Origin: Streptomyces sp. NBC_01754
GTDB lineage: Bacteria; Actinomycetota; Actinomycetes; Streptomycetales; Streptomycetaceae
NCBI RefSeq assembly: GCF_035918015.1
Contig: NZ_CP109132.1
Location: forward strand, 2,852,001 to 2,916,000
Direction of reading: 5' to 3'
DNA length: 64,000 bases
Shown: in pieces, positions 56,808 through 64,000 of the stretch
Numbering within the stretch: the stretch's first letter is position 1
Layout of the letters: the number at the start of each line of letters is the position of its first letter
Program-made: the position numbers and the translations under genes
Notes under the pieces: generated by a model
What the model was told of the DNA's origin: nothing
What the model saw: only the letters and a program-made list of their open reading frames with translations
Database searches by the model: none

Positions 56808-58067
56808 ATGGCTGGCCACATCCAAGACCGCTGGTACAAGACCGAACCCGACACCACCGGCAAGCCCGTACGCCTCAAGACCGACCGCCACGGCACCGGG
56901 ATGCGCTACCGCGCCCGCTACATCGGCCCCGACGGAACCGAGAAGTCCAAGAGCTTTCCGGACAGGCAGAAGCGACTTGCCGAGCAGTGGCTGACCAAGA
57001 CGGCCGCTGACATGGCGGGCGGGCAGTACATCGACCCCCGTGCCGGCCGCATCACCTTCCAGCAGTTCGCCGAGAAGTGGGTGGCCACGCACACCACCGA
57101 GGTGAACAGCCGCGAGGCTGCCGAAAGGCGGCTACGGTTGCACGCGTACCCGTACATCGGTACGCGGCCTCTCCCGTCGTTCCAGCCAGGGCACATCCGT
57201 ACCTGGTTGGGTGAGCTGGAGGCCAACGTCCCCGCCGCCTCGCACCGACGGATCATCTTCGGAACGGTTTCGGCCGCCTTCAGTGCCGCCCTGGATGACG
57301 GCCTGGTGAACAAGAACCCCTGCAAGGCCAAGTCCATTCAGATCCCGAAGGGGAACCCCGCAAGGGTGTCTCCCTGGACGGCCGCCCAGGTCTTCGGCGT
57401 GCGGGAGGCACTGCCGGAGCGTCTGCGGGCGACGGTGGACCTTGCCGGCGGATGCGGGTTGCGTCAGGGAGAAGTGTTCGGGCTCTCGGAAGACGAGTTG
57501 GACTACGGGGGCGGCTGGCTATCCGTCCAACATCAGCTCAAGCGGATTCGCGGGAAGTTCGTCTTCGCGCTACCGAAGGGCGCCAAGACTCGCGATGTCC
57601 CCCTTCCCTCGGCCGTAGCGGAGGCCCTGAAGGCCCACACGGAGAAGCACCCGCCTGTCCGGGTCACGTTGCCGTGGCGGACTCCCGACGGGCCTCCCGT
57701 CACCAAGTCACTGATCTTCACGGGAGCGAGCAACGATCACGTCCGGGTCAGCCACTTCAATGACTGCATGTGGAAGCCCGCTCTTGCTGCCGTGGGTGTC
57801 ATCCCCGAGCCCGAAGAAGGCGAGCGGTACGCGGCGGCGCCGCACGATGGGATGCACGCACTCCGGCACTTCTACGCGTCGGTTCTTCTGGACGCGGGCG
57901 AGAACATCCGTGCTCTGAGCAACTACCTCGGCCACTCGGACCCCGGATTCACTCTGCGTATCTACACACACCTGATGCCGAGCAGCGAGGGGCGAACGCG
58001 ACGCGCCGTAGACAGCCTCTTCCGATCGCCTCCAGACCATGATCACGGCCCAGAGGCGGCCCCATAG
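56808..58067 (+). CDS. int: Tyrosine recombinase (integrase) of the element
   Basis: 419 residues. SAM-like arm and core-binding region to about residue 175; catalytic domain with the first Arg in GGCGLRQGEVFGL, the HALRHFYAS (His/Arg) box, the LGHSD box and the Tyr nucleophile in TLRIYTHLM near residue 385. The ATG at 56808 follows GAGAGGAG. It is the last gene before attR, the standard place, and is followed by a strong terminator. It belongs to the branch that uses 3' ends of genes as attB. Confidence 0.93.
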   Translation: MAGHIQDRWYKTEPDTTGKPVRLKTDRHGTGMRYRARYIGPDGTEKSKSFPDRQKRLAEQWLTKTAADMAGGQYIDPRAGRITFQQFAEKWVATHTTEVNSREAAERRLRLHAYPYIGTRPLPSFQPGHIRTWLGELEANVPAASHRRIIFGTVSAAFSAALDDGLVNKNPCKAKSIQIPKGNPARVSPWTAAQVFGVREALPERLRATVDLAGGCGLRQGEVFGLSEDELDYGGGWLSVQHQLKRIRGKFVFALPKGAKTRDVPLPSAVAEALKAHTEKHPPVRVTLPWRTPDGPPVTKSLIFTGASNDHVRVSHFNDCMWKPALAAVGVIPEPEEGERYAAAPHDGMHALRHFYASVLLDAGENIRALSNYLGHSDPGFTLRIYTHLMPSSEGRTRRAVDSLFRSPPDHDHGPEAAP

Positions 58068-58074
58068 GCAACTG

Positions 58075-58113
58075 GCGGCCCCTCCTGCTAGAGAAACAGC
58101 AGGTAGGGGCCGC
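58075..58113 (+). terminator. Terminator of int
   Basis: GCGGCCCCT (58075-58083) and CCTGCT pair with AGCAGG and AGGGGCCGC (58098-58113), with one bulged T. Confidence 0.8.
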
Positions 58114-58133
58114 TCTGGTCTTATCTAGCGAGG

Positions 58134-58217
58134 CTTCATCTATTTCTGGCCGCTCTACACGGGCACGTCGATCCCGGAGAACTCCTGGCGGGACCGTATG
58201 TGGCTGGACAGCTGGGT
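58134..58217. repeat. attR: second copy of the pmt 3' end
   Basis: 84-bp partner of 50711-50794. It retains the likely original chromosomal end TGG-GTG-TGA of pmt, right beside the native downstream gene. Confidence 0.93.
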
Positions 58218-58378
58218 GTGAGACCGGCGCGCGGAACGGCCGGAAAGCGCTCTCTCGGCGTGCGTCGCGGTCCGGTAACAAGCCCATCGGATGTCACTGC
58301 CGTCCCGTAGAGTCCCCGGGAAACCCCCTGATTTCTGAACACGTTCAAGGGGGCTCTCCGGGGAGGGGGACTGCACCG

Positions 58379-60010
58379 ATGCGCAGTGGAGCGAAGGTCG
58401 CCGTGGTCGGCGGAGTGTTCGTGCTGGTGGCCGGGGGGATCGGCTACGGCGCGTACAGCGTGCTCGGAGGTGACACGGGTGACGCGACGAGCACGGTGGC
58501 CGAGTCCACCGAGGTCAGGACCGGACCTCCGAGTGAGAAGGAGATAGCGGAGACCTCGAAGGGCTTCCTCCAGGCGTGGGCGTCGGGTGACGCGGCGACC
58601 GCCGCACACCTCACCGACAACGAGACGGCGGCCGAACCCCTGCTGACCGGGTACGCCAAGGACGCGCACGTCACCGAGGCGGTGATCACCCCGGGACCGG
58701 CCGTCGGAGCCAAGGTGCCGTACACGGTGAAGGCGACGGTGTCCTTCGGGGGGAAGACCAAGCCCTGGTCCTACGCCTCCGAGCTGACCGTGGTGCGCGG
58801 CCGGACCACCGGTAAGGCGCTCGTCGACTGGAAGCCCGAGGTGATCCACCCGCAGCTGACCGAGGGCGCGGCGCTGAAGACCGGCGAGTCGTCCACGGCC
58901 GCGATCGAGGCCGTCGACCACGACGGCACGGTGCTGGACAAGGAGACCTACCCGTCACTGGGGGCGATCCTGGACAGCCTGCGCGAGAAGTACGGCTCCA
59001 CCACCGGTGGTTCGCCCGGCATCGAGACCTGGATCGAGCCCACCGACGAACAGCAGCCGAACACCACGCTGCTGACCCTCGCCAAGGGGAAGCCCGGCAC
59101 ACTGCGCACCACACTGGACGCGAAGGCCCAGGCGGCGGCGGAGAAGGCGGTCAAGCAGTTCAGCGCGGCGTCGGTGGTCGCCGTGAAGCCGTCCACGGGC
59201 GCGATACGCGCGGTCGCCAACAACCCGGCGACCGGATTCAACACCGCGTTCCAGGGTGGGCAGGCGCCCGGCTCCACGATGAAGATCGTGACGGCCGCGA
59301 TGCTGATGGAGAAGGGCCTCGTCTCGGCGAACAGCCCGGTGGAGTGCCCGAAGGAGGCGACCTGGCAGGGCCGCACCTTCCACAACCTCGACTACTTCGA
59401 ACTCCCGCCCACCGACACGTTCACCACCAGTTTCGCCCGCTCCTGCAACACGGCCTTCATCAAGCTGATCGACGACACCAGGGACGACGCCGCACTCGCC
59501 AAGGAGGCCCGCGACGTCTTCGGGATCGGGCTGGACTGGAAGACCGGCGTCGTCTCGGTCGACGGCAAGGTGCCCGAGGAGGTCGGTGGTGAGGCGGCCG
59601 CCCAGTACATCGGCCAGGGCACCATTCAGATGAACGCGCTCAACATGGCGTCCGTCACCGCCACCGCCCGCACCGGAACGTTCCACCAGCCGGTCATCGT
59701 GCCGCGCGAACTGGACGGCCGGCAGATCGCCACCGCCTCCCGCTCACTGCCGCAGAACGTCACCGGTCAGCTGAACGACATGATGCGGGCCACCGCCACC
59801 TGGGGCACCGGCACCGCGGCCATGGCCTCGGTCGGCGGGGACAAGGGCGCCAAGACCGGCTCCGCCGAGGTCGACGGCCAGGGCACGTCCAACAGCTGGT
59901 TCACCGGATTCAGCGACGACCTCGCGGCCGCGGCGGTCGTCCAGTCCGGCGGCCACGGCGGCGACGCGGCCGGCCCGGTGGTCGCTGCGGTGCTGATCGC
60001 CGGTTCCTGA
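58379..60010 (+). CDS. Penicillin-binding protein (transpeptidase) with NTF2-like N-terminus
   Basis: 543 residues. N-terminal membrane anchor (about 7-29), an NTF2/MecA-N-like domain (about 55-160) and a dimerisation region. The transpeptidase domain has active Ser in GSTMKI (about residue 300), SCN in FARSCNTAF (about 350) and KTG in GAKTGSAEV (about 490). It is a monofunctional class B type enzyme cross-linking peptidoglycan, of the actinobacterial PbpA-like group. ATG at 58379, at the end of a GGGGAGGGGGAC stretch. It is the native neighbour of pmt. Confidence 0.92.
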   Translation: MRSGAKVAVVGGVFVLVAGGIGYGAYSVLGGDTGDATSTVAESTEVRTGPPSEKEIAETSKGFLQAWASGDAATAAHLTDNETAAEPLLTGYAKDAHVTEAVITPGPAVGAKVPYTVKATVSFGGKTKPWSYASELTVVRGRTTGKALVDWKPEVIHPQLTEGAALKTGESSTAAIEAVDHDGTVLDKETYPSLGAILDSLREKYGSTTGGSPGIETWIEPTDEQQPNTTLLTLAKGKPGTLRTTLDAKAQAAAEKAVKQFSAASVVAVKPSTGAIRAVANNPATGFNTAFQGGQAPGSTMKIVTAAMLMEKGLVSANSPVECPKEATWQGRTFHNLDYFELPPTDTFTTSFARSCNTAFIKLIDDTRDDAALAKEARDVFGIGLDWKTGVVSVDGKVPEEVGGEAAAQYIGQGTIQMNALNMASVTATARTGTFHQPVIVPRELDGRQIATASRSLPQNVTGQLNDMMRATATWGTGTAAMASVGGDKGAKTGSAEVDGQGTSNSWFTGFSDDLAAAAVVQSGGHGGDAAGPVVAAVLIAGS

Positions 60011-60183
60011 GCCGCCGCGTACCGGGGCGCCGGACACGCGCCCCGGTACGCCCCGCGGGCGAACTCCGGTGATGTGCCTGGTGTGTCGGCCGTCCGGTTC
60101 GATTCACGATCCGGGCACACGTCTCGCCTCCCGGGCGGCCTACAGAGCCGTACAGCCGCCATGACCGGGGTGCGGTGTTCGGT

Positions 60184-60975
60184 TCAGCGTAGTGCGCTCG
60201 ACACCCTGCGGCTCAGTTCCCGCGACGCGAGGGCGTTCACCCGCAGCCACGCAGCGTCCGTGACCTCCTCGGTCTGGAGCGCGCTGATGTCGGCGGTCTC
60301 CGTGCGGAAGAGGAAGCGGAAGTCGATGTGCTGGTGCTCCGGCTCCCCCTTGGCCTCGTTGGCCGGAATGGGGTGCACGTCGATGTCGACCGGGATGGGA
60401 CTCGCCAGGGTCACCGACGCCGAGGGGATCCCGGTCTCCTCAGACAGCTCGCGAAGCCCGGCCGCCCACAGGGTGTCGTCCTCCGGTTCCAGGTGCCCGC
60501 CGGGGAGAAGCCACTTGCCGAGCACCAGGTGGCGGATGTGGAGGACGCGGTTGCCCGGGCCGACGAGGACCGCGCCGGCGGTGGCATGGGCGCGGAACTC
60601 CTTGCGGGAGCTCTGGTCCACGTCCGTATCGAGGAGGGCGAGCACCGGGGCCAGGCCGGTCTTGTCCTCAGGGTGGGCGTCGAGGTAGCGGTTCAGGGTC
60701 GCAGATGCCCGAGGTCCTCTCTGTGGAGAGAGACCGCGCGAGAGGGTGTCGACGCTGACGGACCGCTCGACGTCACGCCGGGCAGCGGCGTTGATCGACT
60801 TGGGCTTGGGCAACACGGCGCGTACATCGCTCAGGGACGCCACTGCCCGTACGAAGCTGGGCCGTTCGGCCAGGAGGTGCGTGATCAGTAAGGAGGCGGC
60901 GCGTTCCGGAGGCAGGAAGCGGGCAGCGATCTTCGTGAAGTAGGCGTCCAACCGGGCGCGCTCGAATGACTCCAA
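60184..60975 (-). CDS. NUDIX hydrolase with helical N-terminal domain
   Basis: 263 residues. The last ~140 residues form a NUDIX fold with the box GGHLEPEDDTLWAAGLRELS followed by EETGI (about residues 161-185), all catalytic Glu present. The N-terminal ~120 residues are helical and of unknown role. The start is TTG at 60975, supported by AGGAGAAG seven bases upstream. NUDIX enzymes cleave nucleoside diphosphate-X compounds; substrate not known. Confidence 0.85.
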   Translation of the reverse strand: MESFERARLDAYFTKIAARFLPPERAASLLITHLLAERPSFVRAVASLSDVRAVLPKPKSINAAARRDVERSVSVDTLSRGLSPQRGPRASATLNRYLDAHPEDKTGLAPVLALLDTDVDQSSRKEFRAHATAGAVLVGPGNRVLHIRHLVLGKWLLPGGHLEPEDDTLWAAGLRELSEETGIPSASVTLASPIPVDIDVHPIPANEAKGEPEHQHIDFRFLFRTETADISALQTEEVTDAAWLRVNALASRELSRRVSSALR

Positions 60976-61012
60976 GGTACTTCTCCTTTCTCCTTCTCAA
61001 GCGATTCCGAGG

Positions 61013-61432
61013 TCAGGCGGGTCGAGAAGTCGGCGCCGCCTTGAAGCGGGACCACACGACCTTTCCGTACGAGGAACGCTCGTCGACGCCCCAGACGTCG
61101 GCGAGCATGTCGACCATGCTCAACCCCCGCCCGGCGATGTCCGTGTCAGTGGCTTCCCTCATGCACAGACGCCGATCGGGCGAGACATCACGGCTGTCGT
61201 GGACCTCCAGACGCACGAAGTCCTCGTCGGCGCGGAGGCGCACCAGAAAGCCGTGGCCGCGGCGCGTGCCGTGGGCCAGGGCATTGGAGGCCAGTTCCGA
61301 AACGCAGAGCCGGATGTCCTCGGCCGGCTCGCCGGTGATCCCCCACCCCTCCAGCAAGGTGACCGCGAACTCACGGGCCAGGCCGACCGCACGTCGCTCG
61401 GCGTCGAAGTACTTGTGCGACTCGTCAGCCAT
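61013..61432 (-). CDS. Anti-sigma-factor-like HATPase protein (RsbW type)
   Basis: 139-residue GHKL ATPase of the RsbW/SpoIIAB class so common in Streptomyces. N-box LCVSELASNALAHG (about residues 47-60) and G-box GRGLSMVDMLAD (about 107-118). It may bind a sigma factor or an anti-anti-sigma partner; none is adjacent. The ATG at 61432 has GTGAGG upstream. It is transcribed leftward, just upstream of the NUDIX gene (37-bp gap), probably in one operon with it. Confidence 0.85.
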   Translation of the reverse strand: MADESHKYFDAERRAVGLAREFAVTLLEGWGITGEPAEDIRLCVSELASNALAHGTRRGHGFLVRLRADEDFVRLEVHDSRDVSPDRRLCMREATDTDIAGRGLSMVDMLADVWGVDERSSYGKVVWSRFKAAPTSRPA

Positions 61433-61663
61433 GGCACACCTCACTCCTGCGGGCCGGGGATCGGCGTCCGGCAGTTCGAGAACATCGGGCAGGCCCGTGA
61501 ATTCCGGAGTCGCGCTCCCCGAGTCGAGAAACTCCTTTCCTCGACCGAGCCGAGACAGGACACCCAGGCCATCCTCGACACCGCACTCGCCCGCGCGGAC
61601 GCGGCTGCCCACCTCCGCTTCGAGACCAACCTCTCCGAGGCCGGAAGGCCCGGTGCCGACTCC

Positions 61664-62488
61664 ATGCGGCGGGTCACCATCAGCGGACCCCGTGCGTGGG
61701 AGTACGAGACGTGGGCCGACGACCTGGAACGGGCCGCCGTCTGCCTGAGCCGCCAGGACTTCGGCTTCGCCGGCGCCCTCCTCGACCGGTGGCTGCGGCG
61801 CGTCCCTCCCTGCGAACTGGACGAGAAGGGGAGGTACCTCTACGCGCGGTCGCTGACACTGAAAGGGGACATGCGGCGCCTGGAGGGCGCCGTACACGAC
61901 CTCCTCACCGCTACATCGTTGTACGGCGATGCACACAGCATGTTCATCGAACTCGGCATTCCGCGCCGGGCCGCGCAGATCCAGCTGTCGCTCGCCGTGG
62001 TCACGGAGATGTCAGGACGGCTCTCATCCGCCGTCTCCCGGTACGAGGCACTCACCGACGACGAACGGCTGAGCGCCCGTGACCGCACACGGGCCCGGTT
62101 CTGGATCGGTACCGCGCTGGCCAAACAGGGCCACAACGGCTCCGCCATCGCGCTCATGCGCTCGGCCGCAGATGACTTTCACGACCTCGCGGAGCCCGAG
62201 GAGTGGGCGGTGTCCCAGCAGAAGCTGGCCCTGGCCCACCGAGGCGCGGGCGACCTCAGCGGCGCTCTGCGCTTCATGGACACGGCACGTTCGGTCGGCA
62301 GTCCCCACTCGCCCTTGGAACATGTGCAGATCGGCACCGCGCAGGCGCACATCCTGCTCTCCGACCCCGCCACCGCCGACGAGGGGTGGGCGGCCCTCGG
62401 GCGAGCCGCCGGCATGGCCGAGAGGCACGGACTCAAACACCAATTGCGTAGCATCGAGACCCTCCGCGACACCGAGGAGCACGCATGA
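61664..62488 (+). CDS. Helical-repeat (TPR-like) regulatory protein lacking its HTH
   Basis: 274 residues. The segment starting RRVTISGPRAWEYETWADDL and the helical repeats after it match the C-terminal half of Streptomyces XRE-TPR regulators. The first available start in this frame is the ATG at 61664, although codons back to about 61450 also look coding. No HTH is encoded upstream, so the gene is either HTH-less by nature or 5'-truncated. Its stop overlaps the YdcF-like start (ATGA). Confidence 0.65.
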   Translation: MRRVTISGPRAWEYETWADDLERAAVCLSRQDFGFAGALLDRWLRRVPPCELDEKGRYLYARSLTLKGDMRRLEGAVHDLLTATSLYGDAHSMFIELGIPRRAAQIQLSLAVVTEMSGRLSSAVSRYEALTDDERLSARDRTRARFWIGTALAKQGHNGSAIALMRSAADDFHDLAEPEEWAVSQQKLALAHRGAGDLSGALRFMDTARSVGSPHSPLEHVQIGTAQAHILLSDPATADEGWAALGRAAGMAERHGLKHQLRSIETLRDTEEHA

Positions 62489-63140
62489 ACCCGATCAACG
62501 GCGCCGACCGGGACGATGCCCGCGTACTGTGGGACTTCAACATCCTGAACCAGCACGCGCGTCCCGTCTCGGCCGCCGTCGCCCTGGGCGGCTGCGACAT
62601 CGGGTCGTCACCGCCGTGGCCGGGCTCTATCGCGCGCGCCTCTTCCCCACGGTGGTCTTCACGGGTGCCGTCACGGAGGCGACCCGGGAACGCTTCCCCC
62701 GGGGCGAGGCTGTCCACTTCCGTGAGGCGGCTCTCACTCTCGGCGTACCGGACAAGGCGATCCTGTCGGAGCCCCGCGCTACCAACACCGGACAGAACAT
62801 CGCCTTTGCCCGCACGGTACTGGAGGACGCCGGGAAGCACGTGGACTCGGTGTTGCTGGTCTGCATGCCCTACATGCAACGGCGGGCGTACGCCACGTGC
62901 CGCAGACAGTGGCCCGAGGTGGAAGTCCTCTGCGCATCCCAGACAGTGTCCTTCGACGAGTACGCCGACGCTCAGGACGACGAAGCGGAGTTCGTCGCCA
63001 TGATGGTGGGCGACACGCAACGCGTCATGGAGTACCCGCGCCGTGGGTTCGCCATCGAACAGGAGGTAACTGAGCGCGTCCTCGACGCCTTCGAGCGACT
63101 GTCCAGGCGCGGCTACGACGCCTGGCTCCTCCGCGACTGA
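62485..63140 (+). pseudogene. YdcF/SanA/ElyC-type protein gene, split by a one-base deletion
   Basis: Frame 1 (from ATG 62485) reads a good N-terminus (VLWDFNILNQHARPVSAAVA, then LGGCDIG) and then turns to nonsense. From about 62604 the next frame continues the family (VVTAVAGLYRARLFPTVVFT; ATNTGQNIAF; LLVCMPYMQRRAYA) to the stop at 63140. One base is missing at 62602-62604 in the GGG run. The restored product would be ~218 residues of the DUF218 fold. A sequencing error cannot be excluded. Confidence 0.75.
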
Positions 63141-63257
63141 CCCATCGCACCCGCCGCGCAGGGGAATACCCTCTGCGCAATCCGCCTCTCCGGCTCCGAC
63201 CTCGGCTCGACACCATCGCCGGTGAGACGAGTGGCGGTGGATGACGTTGCTGACGCA
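63141..63257. other. Short non-coding gap after the broken gene
   Basis: 117 bp, no feature recognised. Confidence 0.4.
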
Positions 63258-63482
63258 GTGAGCCCTTCCGTATGTCCCGATTCCCGCCGGTCTACGGTGC
63301 ATCTGCCCCGATTGACGACCGTGCGCGACCAGGCGCCTTCCGCCCTGTGCTTGCCCAAGCGCAAGCGTGAAGCGCTGCCCAGGCTGCAAATCATCGCCCT
63401 GAACGACTACGCCACGGAACTCGACGAACTGATCCAGAGCATTCAGCCGAACGCCGGCGAACAGAGCGGGAGGCCGGCATGA
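63258..63482 (+). CDS. Small hypothetical protein
   Basis: 74 residues from GTG 63258 (GTG 63222 also possible). The C-terminal half (LQIIALNDYATELDELIQSI) looks helical and protein-like; the N-terminal half does not. The stop overlaps the next start (ATGA), which supports it being translated. Possibly the remnant of a longer protein. Confidence 0.45.
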   Translation: MSPSVCPDSRRSTVHLPRLTTVRDQAPSALCLPKRKREALPRLQIIALNDYATELDELIQSIQPNAGEQSGRPA

Positions 63483-64000
63483 ACGACGAGACACAGCTCC
63501 GCATCCGGCAGACCTTCGCGCGGCTCTCAGCGGAGAGCGAAGGACTCTCCGCCGTCGACCGCACGCTGAGGAAGGCGTTCGAACGGCTGATGTACGGGCT
63601 CCCCTGGATCACCGACGGCAAGGTCACGATCGTCAACCTGTGTGCCGAGGCCGGAGTGTCCCGCGCCTCCTACTACCGATCACCTGTGTCCCGTGCGGTG
63701 AAGGAGATCCTGGATGCCCCGCTGACCCGCCGCCCGGAACCGGAGGAGCTACGGGCGGAGGTCGCCCGCCTGAAGAGGACGGAACGCGAGTTGCGGAGGG
63801 CACTCGCGGCGGAGGTGCGTGAGCTGAGAGACACCACAGCCACGTATGCCAGCCAGATCCAGGTCCTGGCCTTGCGCAACACCGAGCTGGCGGAGGAGAA
63901 CTCCCTGCTGATCGAGCGGCTCCGGCGAGCAGGTGGAAACATCGCGCTCCTACCTGCCCGCCGTCCGAGCCCTCACGTGGCCGCGCCTACGAGTGAACGG
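63479..64000 (+). CDS. HTH/coiled-coil protein, 3' end outside window
   Basis: 174 residues visible. An N-terminal TetR-like HTH is seen in VTIVNLCAEAGVSRASYYRS (about residues 49-68), followed by a long Glu/Arg-rich coiled coil (about 85-150). This layout resembles small accessory proteins encoded with tyrosine recombinases on mobile elements, but no recombinase is visible before the edge. Function unknown. Confidence 0.65.
   Translation, partial: MNDETQLRIRQTFARLSAESEGLSAVDRTLRKAFERLMYGLPWITDGKVTIVNLCAEAGVSRASYYRSPVSRAVKEILDAPLTRRPEPEELRAEVARLKRTERELRRALAAEVRELRDTTATYASQIQVLALRNTELAEENSLLIERLRRAGGNIALLPARRPSPHVAAPTSER

Larger units (their letters stand above)
50711..58217. mobile_element. 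7,423-bp integrated element in the 3' end of pmt
   Basis: Bounded by 84-bp direct repeats that copy the pmt end. The excised circle would be 7,423 bp. Contents in order: pmt terminator hairpin, a large inverted repeat with core-centred repeat arrays, GNAT, GntR regulator, two unknown proteins, HNH protein, excisionase-like HTH protein, more repeat arrays and a tyrosine recombinase at the right end. The GntR/Xis/Int setting resembles actinomycete integrative and conjugative elements. No replication protein and no FtsK/TraB-like transfer protein is present, so it looks like a satellite or a cis-mobilisable derivative. Confidence 0.9.

Overview
The window is a stretch of core chromosome from a high-GC filamentous actinomycete, almost certainly a Streptomyces. 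The evidence is the very GC-rich third codon positions, frequent GTG starts, the gene order mfd / glmU-prs-rplY-pth / ppc / galT-galE-galK / ispE-rsmA-tatD-rsmI-pmt, and family-typical genes (NarL-type kinases, DUF981, SUKH/YwqJ proteins, a DivIVA-like coiled-coil protein). The species cannot be named from the sequence alone.

Layout, left to right. 1-12270: mfd (3' end beyond the edge), a two-gene ABC exporter, an MFS drug-type transporter, an HTH regulator, an NCS2 purine permease with a near-consensus promoter, and a coiled-coil polarity-type protein. 12459-17045: a SUKH/deaminase cluster (SUKH-4 fusion, SMI1/KNR4, YwqJ-like deaminase, SUKH-3), then a DUF981 membrane protein and an orphan sensor kinase. 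19684-24458: tRNA-Gln(UUG), then glmU, prs, rplY and pth (cell-wall precursor, PRPP, ribosome, peptidyl-tRNA recycling), and a small membrane protein. 24492-35542: ppc, a fatty-acid desaturase overlapping its TetR regulator, MarR, a LuxR-type response regulator, a GNAT, the Leloir operon galTEK, and a second LuxR-type regulator with a degenerate receiver. 35769-41819: three tandem paralogues (Pro-rich cytoplasmic tail, one TM, beta-propeller). 41951-50798: an ABC-F ATPase, a lipoprotein, the housekeeping run ispE-rsmA-tatD, a zinc-ribbon protein, rsmI and protein O-mannosyltransferase (pmt).

50711-58217 is an integrated element of 7,423 bp. It is flanked by an 84-bp direct repeat (one mismatch) made of the last codons of pmt, and its tyrosine recombinase and excisionase-like gene lie at the right end. 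It has no recognisable replication initiator and no FtsK/TraB-type transfer gene. It does carry a GntR regulator with three palindromic operators, a GNAT, an HNH protein and two unknown proteins. It also has an unusual non-coding part: a near-perfect ~467-bp inverted repeat around a 400-bp centre, and nine copies of a conserved core (CTGACCTGCG or close variants). Each core is flanked by a short repeat, inverted on one side and direct on the other, and the repeat sequence differs between sites. I read these as multi-specificity iteron modules (origin-like or transfer-like) on a satellite element that may depend on helper elements. That is inference; the repeats themselves are directly visible.

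58379-64000: a penicillin-binding protein (the normal chromosomal neighbour of pmt), a NUDIX protein, an anti-sigma-like ATPase, a TPR-type protein, a YdcF-like gene broken by a one-base deletion, and an HTH/coiled-coil protein cut by the window edge.
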